DNA of 64,000 nt from Bombardia bombarda (taxonomy: Eukaryota; Ascomycota; Sordariomycetes; Sordariales; Lasiosphaeriaceae): positions 1,364,001-1,428,000 of the forward strand of contig JAULSR010000004.1 in assembly GCA_030512295.1 (NCBI GenBank), written 5' to 3'. Below are positions 1 to 10,662 of the stretch, piece by piece (position 1 is the stretch's first letter; each line of letters opens with the position of its first letter). The position numbers and the translations under genes were made by a program. A model generated the notes under the pieces. That model made no database searches. It saw nothing but the letters and a program-made list of their open reading frames with translations, and was not told the origin of the DNA.

Positions 1-2988
1 ATCCCATCCGATGGGGCGGGGTGGGCGCTGGCTCGAGCTTCCTATATTTGGAAGACGAGGCCGATGAGCTGCCCGGGCGGGATCTCGGGGATGGAGTCGC
101 CGGGTTGGTAGGCTGCCCCAGAAGCTGGGGGGGGGACCCTGCTGCTGGATGATCGGCCCTGGGCCGAGTGCGGGCACGGGCGAGGTCGTGGGCACTGGGA
201 CTGGTGCTGGCGCCGCTGCGAGAACCGGCGCCAGAGGCGGATGACCGCCATGGTAGGGCGGTGGTGAGACCGAGTACGGGCTCATTGGTCGCGGGCCCGG
301 GATAACTGCCGGCTGGACCGGGCTTGCAAGCGGTTGCTGCATGCCTGGCTGCATGCCTTGCATTTGGCCCTGTTCCTGGATGGAGAATCCATTGTGGAAC
401 GGGCGGTGAGGCGCCGGCGGGAAGAATGCACCGCTGTTGGATACTACCATACTTGGGTGCTGAGGAACCGGGCTACCGTGAGGCTCCGGCGGAGGAGTCT
501 CGTTCAAGAGACTCCTCACCGGTCGCAGTGCCGGGAGGGCCTTTGCCGCCCCGTCGTTCGAGAACGGGTTGCGGCCGGCTGCATCTGCCTCGTATCCGGC
601 GGGCGGAGGGTTCAACGCCGTCCTCATAAAGTCGTTTCCGTCGTTCTGCTGGCCGAAGAACGGCGGCAGGGCGAATTCTCCCGGCTGTGCGTGCTCGGAA
701 ACCTGGTTATACCCCATGGGGTCAACCATGGGCAGGCCGTAAACAGAGCCAAGGGGCGGAGGATGCTGTTTGTAGTGCAGCTGTTGCTCAGCGGCATCCG
801 CAAGGCAGGACAGGCTGGAGGTATCGGCAGCCATCATAGGGTCTGGACCAGGAATAATTTGTATAGGCTGCTGACTAATTTGGGAGGCCTGCTGCGCATT
901 ATCCGTGAAGACGTCCCGAATGGCGTCATATGGCCTTGATGGATGCAATGGCTGTGGCTGGACTTGGGCCTGGGCCTGTGCCGCGGCCTCGTCTGCCTCA
1001 GCCACAGATGCATAGCTGATAATCGAGTCGACGAAGCCATTGAAGGCATTATGAGATGCTGCGGCCTCTTCAGCAGAGTTGGAAGTCTCCTCCTGTCTCA
1101 TTTCCTCCTGCTCTAGTTGATCGGGGTCGATGCTGCTTCCCACGAGCAGTTGCAGGCGGTGCTTGTCGCGAATTTCCTGCTCTGGAGCGATATCCTCGAC
1201 TGAAATTCCTTCCTTTTCGCAAAAGGTGGCGAGTTGACGTTTTAGGTTCATCTTCTTCTCTACTCTATCTACCTTTCTGTCCAGACGCGCCGGGGGGATT
1301 GTGCGAGAAGCATGAATAATCTTTCCGTCTGGCGCGACCAGAGCCACAGGCTTCCATCCGGACACAGGAGGTTTGGGTGGCTCGGCCTCGTTAATAGACG
1401 TTGGCAAAACAATTCCGAGGGTGGGGTGCAGTCCGTGTTTCTTGATAAGTGCCTCGTCGAGATCATCGCCCTCCTTGGTCGAGTCCCAGCTTCCAAAACG
1501 ACGATCGACAAACATGAAGTTAGAGCCAGGCTTGCCGATATACCTGCCTCGTCGTGCCTTGGTAGCACCTTTCTGGATACTGTTTGTGGAATCGCGGAAT
1601 CCAATGTCTTGGTCGTCCCACTCAAATAGATTGGGCACCATGATGCGGTTATTGGGGGCATCTGAGCGTCCCGGGCGTCGTGTGACGATTCGGACGCCAT
1701 GCTCGTCTGCGGCTGATGTACCGCGGGGGATTGGGATTTCTAGCGGATCTCTGGGGGTCGTAACACCGCTGCTCTGGGGCTGGTCAATATTTCCTGGACT
1801 TGGAGCATCCAGCGGTCCTGATGGTGGTGTTGGAGCATTGGATCTGGACTCCGGGGGAGTGGAACCTCTCCCCTCAAGAGCTTCCTCGGCAGCAAGCAGG
1901 CCGCCGGAATGACGCGGCATGTCGAGGTTTGCATCATCATCCTTTGCGATCTTGGATGCTGGCTGGCCCTCTGGCTGGCCTTCTGCCTTTCTCTTAGGCG
2001 CGACCTTCGGAGGTAATTGGAAGGCCGCGGCCAACAGTTCACTGCAAGGGATGCCGGTGAAGGGGACTTCAACGCCGTCACGCATCTCCACGTAGGTAGA
2101 CTGCTCATCTGCCTGCTTTTGGGTGATCTCCTTATAGGTATACTCGGCATCCTCAGTCGAAGGTGCGAGCTTTTGGGGTCATGTCAGCATACAGGAAGTA
2201 AACCAAGGTCAGTCACGGACGAGACATACTTTGATAGGCAGATTATTATCATGGAGGTACTCGAGGACGTCAACCATGAGCAATAGGTGGCCGTACCGCT
2301 CATCAGTCAGTTCAGCCAACTGGGTCTGTGAGGACTTGTTAGCTTGGAGGTTCAGGCGAAGAACGTGTCACGTTATTGGCAGTCTCTTATGGCTTACCTC
2401 ATATGCGGCATGGACAGCCTCTTGCTGGCCACCCCAGACCTGCTCTGCCATGGCCGTTTCAATGTCAAGGCGAGCATGGATCTGTTTGTCAGTGTCCCGG
2501 TGGCGTTGGCTGAGAAAATGTTGGGAAGCCTGAAATTCGGGTACCCTCGCTATAGCGGTGGGGTCCTCGAGGAGCTCAGCGGTGGTGCGTTCAGCAAGCT
2601 CTTGTAAGGCGGGCTTGAGGGCCTTAGCAGCGGTGGAAAAGTTCAACTTGAGATCCTGGGCGCGCTCATACATGGCCTGTGTCTTGACAGACTCGTACAT
2701 CTTTTGGCGGCGACCGCGGCCAGCGGGCTTGGGGGGAGGAGCAACCTTTGTGATCTTTGCATTTTTCGCCCTCGTGACCTTGGCAACTCGGCCTCTGCCT
2801 CTGAAGCTTCCTCTGGTGGGCGGAGCCCGGTGAGTGGTATTGTCGTCAGTCATGTTTCCGTCAGCCTCGACGGGGTCTGCAGCAGCCCGGGTGCTTTGCT
2901 GAGGCATGCCGGGCCTGACGACCTGAGACTGGGATGGGTTTTGTATACTATTGTGATGTGCCTGCTGCGACCAGCTGGTCTTTTCCAT
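1..2988 (-). CDS. Conserved nuclear-type protein of unknown function (3' end at or beyond window edge)
   Basis: Three exons fit: 2988-2398, 2325-2230 and 2169 to the window edge. The introns of 72 and 60 bp have GT-AG ends and all junctions are in phase 0. I chose the ATG at 2988 (MEKTSWSQ...) because the open frame above it is only CA-repeat sequence. The N-terminus carries an RG/RGR-rich basic patch (about residues 55-95), which suggests nuclear location or nucleic-acid binding. A helical, charged region of about 120 residues follows (YERAQDLKLN ... LTDERYGHLLLMVDVLEYLHD). Then come a P/S-rich linker, a compact region near residues 400-500 (GSNFMFVDRRFGSWD, HGLHPTLGIVLP) and a long Q/P-rich tail. 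I do not recognise the family. The tail crosses a run of nine C (coding strand, 127-135). In the present frame it stays open to the edge; one base fewer would give a natural-looking C-terminus ending at 42. Confidence 0.75.
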
Positions 2989-3084
2989 GCTCCCACGCAA
3001 GGTGGAAGGCGGAAGGCGAGATATGTGAGGTGAATTGGAGCGAGGGCGACGGGGTAGAGGGGGTGAGTTCGGGTCTGAGACTCG

Positions 3085-3118
3085 AGTGTGTGTGTGTGTG
3101 TATGTGTTTGTGTGTGTG
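3085..3118. repeat. GT/CA dinucleotide microsatellite
   Basis: Imperfect (GT)n tract just upstream of the start of the leftmost gene, probably in its 5' leader or promoter. An imperfect tandem copy of about 22 bp (TGCACTGTGAGTGAGGCAGGT) lies nearby at about 3378-3425. Confidence 0.8.
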
Positions 3119-3130
3119 GATGACAAAAAC

Positions 3131-4641
3131 TAAGGGTGGTAGTAGGGAACGCTCGGATCACAAGAAACAGAGCGGCAGCGCTCTGCAGATATCTGGCCCA
3201 ACGAGTGCAAAAGAAGCGATTGCAAGAAGACCGTTGCTGAGGTCGAGATCCGGAAAGGCAAGATACAGACGCAGAATGATCATGCACCAGGTAGCTGATG
3301 TGGTGTTTGTGGTAAGGAGGCGCAAAAGGTTATGGAAGAAGGTTCGCAGACTTCGCAGACGGTCTGAGCTTAGCAGGGTGCACTGTGAGTGAGGCAGGTT
3401 GCACTGTGAGTGAGGCAGGTTGCACCACGTAGATTTATGGGCAGCGGCGAGAAAAATATGCAATCGAATATGAAGAGGGATTTGCTCAATGCTTCGGTCA
3501 AGAACAATAGGACGGCCTCTGGTGCAGGCAGCTACCTTATTGTCGTCTGGTGTTGACGAGCAATAACAGATGAGAGGCAATGCTGGTTTTCTACACCCCG
3601 GAGCCAGGTACGAAGTACCAGCGCCAGTTCACCACTGGCAGCCAGTCGGCCAGCGGGTAGCCCTTTGGAACTGGCCAACTGGATCCATCCTGAGATGGAC
3701 CCCAGCACCCACCAAGCCCCCACCGGCCACTACAGCTTAAAGTCGTAAGGCCTGCGCGGGCCAGCTACATGGGGACTTAACCGAGCAGCCAGCCAATCAG
3801 AGTGGCCCAACTCCTTCCAAATCTGGAACTCGTCCATACAAATCGAGATCAAAGTACCCAAGTACCGTCGGCCATAAGGAAACTTTGAGTGAAGCAAGTT
3901 TTCTATCAAGGTTTTTTTTCAAGGTATGCACTCGTGATTGAAAAGATTTAAATGGGCAGTAAACTGTATAATTTCCTAGAGCACAAGTTCCGGTACTACC
4001 AGTGAGTGCACTCTCGGTCATGAGCAGGACAGGTCTGATCGGATAATGCGGGACTCTTGGCCTGGGATGAAATCGTTACTTGTAATCCCCAGCCCGTCCA
4101 AGCAATCCTATTCTACTGGAATCGATTAGCATATTCTAGGAGACGATAGAGCTCTTATCAGCTAACGTTTGTACGTAACGTATGCATTCACACAATAATC
4201 GTGTCGCTGGGCCAGGGCGAATATGGTGCACGATGGCCATGATGGACGGTGGCTTGCTTCTCACTTAGGTTGTCCAGCTGGTAGTCACATGATCTAGTTG
4301 AGAGGCACACGAGTACGCGACTATCGGATTTGCTATCCAGTAGTTATGCTGTAGGGGGCGGCGTAGTTGATGACACGCGGGAGAAAGATGGCAGGAGGTA
4401 CTGTTCAGCTCTGTTCCTGGTAGTGATGCAGATGTCTTGGCGCATACAGTGCGTACAGTGCGAGCACGTCACGGTGTTATGGTTTGTGGAATAAGCTTTC
4501 TTTGCAAATTAAATAAAATTCTTGAAATGTACTCACAGAGAGTAAACTAAAACGCCACCGGCACGGTTGAGAGACATGTTGAAGCAAGGTGCATGTTGAC
4601 AGCAAAATTTGGTCTTTTGCCGAAATATCACGAATAGTAAT
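3131..4641. other. Divergent intergenic region, no gene seen
   Basis: Shared upstream region between the leftmost gene (minus strand) and the Bmt5-like gene (plus strand). Both strands contain only short ORFs with no recognisable protein pattern. I saw no tRNA or transposon signature. Confidence 0.6.
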
Positions 4642-4693
4642 GTCGAATTGGTGATTAAATGTCGAATTGGTGATTAAATGTCGAATTGGTGAT
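4642..4693. repeat. 19-bp tandem repeat, about 2.7 copies
   Basis: The unit GTCGAATTGGTGATTAAAT is perfectly repeated at 4642-4660 and 4661-4679, followed by a partial third copy that diverges at GATC. It lies about 230 bp before the methyltransferase ATG, in the promoter or 5' leader. Confidence 0.9.
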
Positions 4694-4925
4694 CAACACG
4701 GAGTAGCTCCGGGACCCGAGATAGCGCCAAGGAGCAAGCGCCATCGCATCCGCTCTCGGGCTGCAGCCGAACAAGTGGAGCAGCAAAAGAAAATCTACTC
4801 CCGAAGCCCGAACGTCCGACACACCCCGGCCCTGCCTCGCTCCGTCCCGTCCTCGCTGCCGGCAATTCATTTTGCCTACTCTGACCTTTGTCGACGACAA
4901 CAACGACGACGACGACGACGACTTG

Positions 4926-5951
4926 ATGGGGGGAAAGAAGCGCGTCCTCGCGCGCAAGACGGCCAAGGGGCTAAAAGGCCCAGCAGCCAAGAGACAAAAG
5001 ACGACGACAAATACCAATCCCAAGGCGGCCAACAATAACCCCCATGGACCCCCAGCCAAGCCAACAAAAAAGCACGTCCAAAAACACCACCTCGAGCCCG
5101 TCATCCCCTTCTCCCCCGACGAGCCCATCCTCCTCATCGGCGAGGGCGACCTCAGCTTCGCAACAGCCCTCGTCGAGCACCATGGCTGCCACAACCTGAC
5201 CGCCACCGTGCTCGAGAAGAACCTCGCCGAGCTCGCCGAGAAATACCCCCACGTGCACCAAAACGTCGACAAGATCCTCGCCGTCGACGGCTGCAAGGTC
5301 CTCTACGGCGTCGACGCCCGCAGGATGCCCGCCTTTGCCCGCAAGGACAAGGACAAGGACAAGGACAAGGACAAGGACAAGGACAAGGACAAGGACAACA
5401 AGGACGCCACCAAAATCGGCCTGATGGACCGCGTCATCTTCAACTTCCCCCACGTCGGCGGCAAGAGCACCGACGTCAACCGCCAGGTCCGCTACAACCA
5501 GGAGCTGCTCGTCGACTTCTTTGCCCGCGCCCTGGCCTCGCTCGCACCCGGCGGCTCCATCGTCGTCACCCTGTTCGAGGGCGAGCCCTACACCCTGTGG
5601 AACATCCGCGACCTCGCGCGTCACTCGGGCCTGCAGGTCGAGCGCAGCTTTCGCTTCCAGCCTGATGTCTACCCCGGCTACCACCATGCGCGCACGCTTG
5701 GTGTTGTGAGGAACAAGCAGGGCGAGGTCGGCGGCGGCTGGAAGGGTGAGGACCGTTTGGCCAGGAGTTATGTCTTTGTGCGCAAGGACGACGTGCCCAA
5801 GCTTGTGCCTGCCAAGAAGAAGAGGTCTCGGTCTGATGACTCGTCTGACTCGGATGACGACGATGTGTCCAGGCCTATTCCTACTAAGAAGAATAGGTCT
5901 CGGTCTGATGCTTCCTCCAACGATGATGACGAGGACGGTGAAGAGGAGTGA
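4926..5951 (+). CDS. BMT5: Bmt5-like 25S rRNA (uridine-N3)-methyltransferase
   Basis: Single-exon gene of 341 residues from the ATG at 4926 (MGGKKRVLARKTAKG). The frame is open further up only from a TTG, so the ATG is preferred. After a basic nucleolar-type N-terminus comes the SAM-binding Rossmann core: LLIGEGDLSFATAL (about residues 61-74), then DRVIFNFPHVGG and a conserved RQVRYNQELLVDFF helix (about 160-195), then SIVVTLFEGEPYTLW. This matches the DUF2431/Bmt5 family, which makes m3U in 25S rRNA during ribosome biogenesis. A lysine-aspartate tract encoded by hexanucleotide repeats is inserted between two core strands. The acidic C-terminal tail has two copies of a KKxRSRSD motif followed by runs of D/E. 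Family assignment is firm; target uridine is inferred from the yeast orthologue. Confidence 0.93.
   Translation: MGGKKRVLARKTAKGLKGPAAKRQKTTTNTNPKAANNNPHGPPAKPTKKHVQKHHLEPVIPFSPDEPILLIGEGDLSFATALVEHHGCHNLTATVLEKNLAELAEKYPHVHQNVDKILAVDGCKVLYGVDARRMPAFARKDKDKDKDKDKDKDKDKDNKDATKIGLMDRVIFNFPHVGGKSTDVNRQVRYNQELLVDFFARALASLAPGGSIVVTLFEGEPYTLWNIRDLARHSGLQVERSFRFQPDVYPGYHHARTLGVVRNKQGEVGGGWKGEDRLARSYVFVRKDDVPKLVPAKKKRSRSDDSSDSDDDDVSRPIPTKKNRSRSDASSNDDDEDGEEE
5342..5398 (+). repeat. AAGGAC hexanucleotide repeat coding (Lys-Asp)n
   Basis: About nine in-frame copies of AAGGAC inside the Bmt5-like gene encode an alternating KD stretch in a loop of the methyltransferase domain. Such tracts readily change length by slippage without breaking the frame. 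Confidence 0.95.
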
Positions 5952-6824
5952 TTCCCCGTGGCCGGTGGGCTGCTGTTGCTCAAGCTTGCATGCAGCTTCC
6001 TCATAGCCCTCATGTCTCTCGTCACTGGCCCCAGGATCTGCTCCGGGGGCTACCGCCGGGTTTGTTGATGACCTTGTAGGCCTGATGTATACTGGACATG
6101 CAATCCTCACTTTGAATCCCATGTTGGCACATGGCACCGATAGGGTTGCTCACGGCCAGCACGGCAAGATTAGGGCCTGCTACAGCAACAACACTCTTGC
6201 GGACCAGGGCATGTCGCGCGACTTTTGCGCACATCGTCCAACCACTTGGCTGAGATGCCAATTTGTGCATGACCAAGGGAAGACCTTTCACTTATCCCAG
6301 AATGAATACTCTACGACTTTTGACAGAGACACTGCGTCCATGTGGGTGAGCTGAATGGTCATGATCATATTCCTACCTGGAAGCATGTCCCTCGACCGCA
6401 CCAAAAACATCAAAAGGATATCAAAGGTAGATACACTAAGGTCCCTAAATAAACAATTTATACCCTTCAATTACATTATCATATCACCATTCTACAAAAA
6501 TATATGCCTTGAAGTTGCACATTCACCTTCTGATATACTCTAAGGGGAAGGCGAATTACCCATGGCCCCATCCCTCCTCACCCTGGAATGTTTGATGAAG
6601 TCGAGCGCTGTCTTGGTGGCAGGAAAAAACAACAAGACTCACCTCTCCAGAATTACTATACAAGGACTCAGGCATCATTCTGCATTTTCAACAGTGGAAA
6701 AACTGCCCCCACGTCTTATAGCCCAACTTCGCTAAAGAGGGCGCGACCTGAAGTGCCCTCGTTTTCTTCGTTTGGCGATATTCCCAGTCCAAAGTGGTGA
6801 TGACTTCACTTTCTCCCTTTCGTC

Positions 6825-6890
6825 TTTTTTTTTTTCTTCTTTTTTTTTCTTCTTTTTTTTTCTTCTTTTTTTTTCTTCTTTTTTTTTTTT
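6825..6890 (+). repeat. Polypyrimidine tandem repeat (CTTC plus T9, 13-nt unit)
   Basis: Runs of 9-12 T are separated by CTTC, giving about four 13-nt units followed by T12. It is pure pyrimidine on the plus strand and capable of triplex or slippage. Confidence 0.95.
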
Positions 6891-8749
6891 GTGTTCGGAG
6901 CGCTCCTGGGGCAGAAGACGTCGATGATGAGCGGCCGATCGATCGATGGCAAGCAAGCCTTCCACTTGCACAGAAAAGATGGATGGCCAGATGTCGAGCT
7001 TCATCCCGAGAACTTCTGCAAGACGTGGCCATGACTTCCACTGACATTCTTCCCCCATTCCTTTTCCCGGCCCCTGATACACATCCGCCTCCCCCCACGC
7101 TGAGACAATCAAGTAAATACTACTTTGATCCTCTAGGCACCTGTTTGTTCTTTTCGCCCTGCAGATCCATCCCGTCCCACACCATTCTCGAGTTGTGCAA
7201 GAGACATAGTCACCTTCACCATCATCCCAGGTCACACCATGATAGATCGATGGCCAGTCGGGAGGGAGGGGCGCAGAATCAGAGTGAAGAGTGGGAGAAA
7301 GAAAAAGAAAAGGAGAAGAATGATTCGCTCCGTTCTACCCGATGTCGGCTGGTGTTTTAGATCGGACTTTGTTTGTCAGCTGTTTGTCTGTTGTCGCCGC
7401 CGCCGCCACGCCGGCAGGTCGGTTTCGCTGCCAGCCCACACAACAGACACAGAGACACAGACATACTGACAAAAGTAGAACCAAAAAGGAAAAGAAAAAA
7501 AAAAGATAACAAAAGAAGGTGGGTGAGAAAGATAGCGTGCTGGACAAGGATCTCTCTTATGTAGCTGACCCGTTGGATGGGTAGCCTTTTATGCGGCCGA
7601 TCAAAGCAGCCAGCCATCCAGCGCAGCCATCGAGCCTTTGACACCGCGCAAAAGGAAACCGGCCAAGCCACGCCAGCCCGGTCTCGCATGTCAGCCCGGT
7701 AGCTATCCGTGTTGCACGACAAACAGAGGTTACACGGCGCATACATACAACTGCAAACATGCATTTTCCTAATCTCCATTCAAAACATGCATGCAGCCAA
7801 AAAAGAAGAAAAAAAGAAAGGAAGAGTTTGTGTTGTCAACCTTCATGCAAGCCACATTTCTGGCGGCCTTGCTCCTCACCATCATATCATATCATCATCG
7901 ACATCGGAGGCGTCCTCGTCGTCACCGGGAAGCATGCCGACTGGCCCCGGAGTGCAAAGACTACACATGAGAAGATCATGATGAAGAAGGGGAAACAAAA
8001 AACAAAAAACAAAACCGCCTGTCTAACCGCCAGACGCCGCCGGCAGCAGCCCCCCAGATCCCCCGATTTAGATCCACCCCCGTCCATCTGCCATCTGCCA
8101 TCCATCCATCCATGCTCTATCCGCCTGCTCTCTCACACACCTAACCTTCAACTTTTGACCTATGAAGAAGATACCGGCATGTACACTTGGATACAAACAG
8201 TTACATGTCCACGCATGTACCTGCCTCAGGATACCTTTGCCCCCCCTCCATGCATCACCCATCAACGTTTTCTTCAACGATACGACACGAGAACTCGAGG
8301 TGACACAGCCTACCGTGTACCACACCAAGCTACACCACACAACCACAAGGTATACAGCAAGCCTATTCACACAAACACCCACCTACCCACGCACTACTCA
8401 GACACGCTACATACATACATCCCCAATGCATACATATGCACATCTTCAGCTCCGTCTGTCTGTATGCACGTTTCCGTGATCCTTCAAGTCCTTCTGTTGA
8501 AGAGCAACAGAAAGGCAACAACAAACGGCCCCCTAAGTAATACTGTTACAATCCCGACATGCAGACAGAAAGAGGAAAGCAAGTATCCGACGCCATGGCC
8601 GTTTGCCCCACGCCACTTTTACGCAACTCAACCTGGTTTTCCCCACGGAATCGCGTCGGCTCGGATCGGGTACTGCTCCATGGCAGGGGAATGGGTTTGT
8701 TTTGTTTGGGTCATGTAACCTCGCGGGCTGCCGCTAGGCCGAGAGAGAA

Positions 8750-8770
8750 GGGGGGGGGGGGGGGGGGGGG
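8750..8770 (+). repeat. 21-nt poly-G run
   Basis: Uninterrupted G homopolymer in intergenic DNA. Its exact length is unreliable in most sequencing technologies. Confidence 0.95.
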
Positions 8771-9576
8771 CCGGAGGGAAAGATCCGAGGGATGATACGA
8801 ATATGAAGGCAAACAATGCTGAAAAAAAGTGGAGGGAGGGGGGTATACGAGGGATTAGCTTTGCTGGGGGGTTAGTTAGGTAGTTTGTCTGTCCGTGGCT
8901 GGATGCGGTTGATGTCGCGCGAGAGGTGGCATGAGAACGCTGTTGCTCTTTGCTATTCCCGTATCGCGATAGTGAGTTGTAGCCCCTGAATACGGGAGAT
9001 GGGGGCGAAGAATCGCTGTGGGACCATCTTGCCTTGTCCACCTACTATTGACCTGGGCTCGAACTTGAGCTGTTTGCCAAGGTCACAGAACACCGGTGAC
9101 CTTGAAGTTGATGTAAACAATGTTGTGATCAATGTTGTGATAGCCAACCAAGTACGTAGATAGTTACCTTAGGTCTTCCAACAAGTCACAATTACAAACT
9201 TCTCACTCGGAATCCAAGATATTGCAAGGCAGGTAGACACGTTATTATTTGACCAAGACTAAGATGATGCCAAACTCAATCTTAACCCAACATTATTTGC
9301 CCCTTGCTACAACAAGACTGAAGTAGCAAAGCGAACCGTACGACACAAACAAACGGGCCGGTGACACAAACAACGAACAGCTCTCTCTCTCTCCCTCTCT
9401 GTGTGTGTCTACCTCCTCCTCCCCCCCCGGCCGCACCGCGAGCAAACAACATCATGTAGATGTGTGCGTATGTGGGCCACCTTGTTATCCACCAAGCTTC
9501 GAGGTCCAGTGGCTCGCCCACCTTGACGGACCAAGAAAAGCTCTGGCCCTAGTAGACCGGGTATATCCATATTTCA

Positions 9577-9665
9577 TTCTCTCTCTCACACACATCTCTC
9601 TCTCTCACACACCTCTCTCTCTCTCACACACCTCTCTCTCTCACACACCTCTCTCTCTCACACAC

Positions 9666-9695
<30 letters not shown>
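9577..9695 (+). repeat. Compound CT/CA microsatellite
   Basis: Repeated blocks of (CT)n followed by CACACAC, about 6 blocks, ending in a longer pure (CT)n run. It is intergenic. Confidence 0.95.
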
Positions 9696-9696
<1 letters not shown>

Positions 9697-10662
9697 GTAG
9701 ACAGGAGTCTCCAAGTAGTAAGTTGAAATCGTAGCAAACACAATAGAAGGGTTTGCGGTTCACCCAGTGGCAAACACCATAATATACTACCCACAAATAT
9801 ACCGTGCTTCCCAAATGCTTCCCCGTTGTTTCCGTTTTATCCGGTTCCAGAGAACCCCCGACAGAAACGTTGTTGTTGCTGTGATAAACGCCCCCAAAAA
9901 AGGGAAAGGAGAGAAAAAAGAAAAGGGTCGTTAGTCGGAGCCGAGGAAGAAGAAAATCGGACCAAAAGGAGATAAAAAAGGGAAACACCGATATTAGGTA
10001 TAAGTAAAACGCCCGTAGAGACAGTATCGTGAATAGTAGTTGTAGGTAGGCAAAAAGATAGTAAAGGAGCGTGCAGACAACATAAGAGATACTACTAAAG
10101 AGATGACAGAAACTCCAAAACAAAACAGGACGCCATTAAGCCGAATGTCCTAATCACCTTGAAGTGAGAACCGACAGTGGTCGAACTCCACAAAAAGAAA
10201 ATCAGGTAGAAAAGACGACGTATAAGGAAAACGTATCAAAAGAAACAGGAAAACAGTACCAAAGAAAGGATCAAGTAAACCACGACACCGCGCTGATGAA
10301 ACAAACCACACCACTCAAGTTTCGTTCTCCTGTTTCGCCCACCAACTCCTGATTGTACTTTCCTCAAGCTGAATTTGAATGCTCTTGCTCGAGACAGCCG
10401 CCGCCGCCAAACCAAGAAGAAAGTATGATCCGCAGTGTTTTTCCTGTCAAAAGGCCACCGCCGCCGCCGTCGCTCGCCCCGTGCGTGGTTGAGATGAATC
10501 ATTCATGTGCGCGCTTTCGCTTCGCTCGCTCGCTTTGTGTTGGTTGGAAACATCAGAAACTTGATAAAAAAGAAAATGAAGTGGTTTTTTTAAGGAAAAC
10601 CAGGAGACGGGGACGAAGACCTGAAATACGCCAAGACGCGCAAAAAAAAAGACCACACCCCC

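Larger units (their letters stand above)
5952..10662. other. Convergent intergenic region of 4.7 kb, no gene seen, rich in simple repeats
   Basis: Lies between the Bmt5-like gene (+) and the DUF2841 gene (-). It should hold both 3' UTRs. It contains a polypyrimidine repeat, a 21-nt G run, CT/CA microsatellites and purine-rich stretches. The longest ORF (7759-8718, +) has repeat-derived, non-protein-like composition and no recognisable domain, so I did not call it. Confidence 0.6.

Noticed and set aside
4971..6137. 388-codon open frame on the minus strand opposite the Bmt5-like gene
   Set aside because: It is the antisense shadow of a GC-rich gene. Its repeats (LVLVLV) mirror the KD tract.
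7759..8718. 319-codon open frame on the plus strand
   Set aside because: Composition follows CA- and CT-rich repeats, no domain is recognisable, and there is no neighbouring exon or conserved-looking block. It is probably a chance ORF in repeat-rich DNA.
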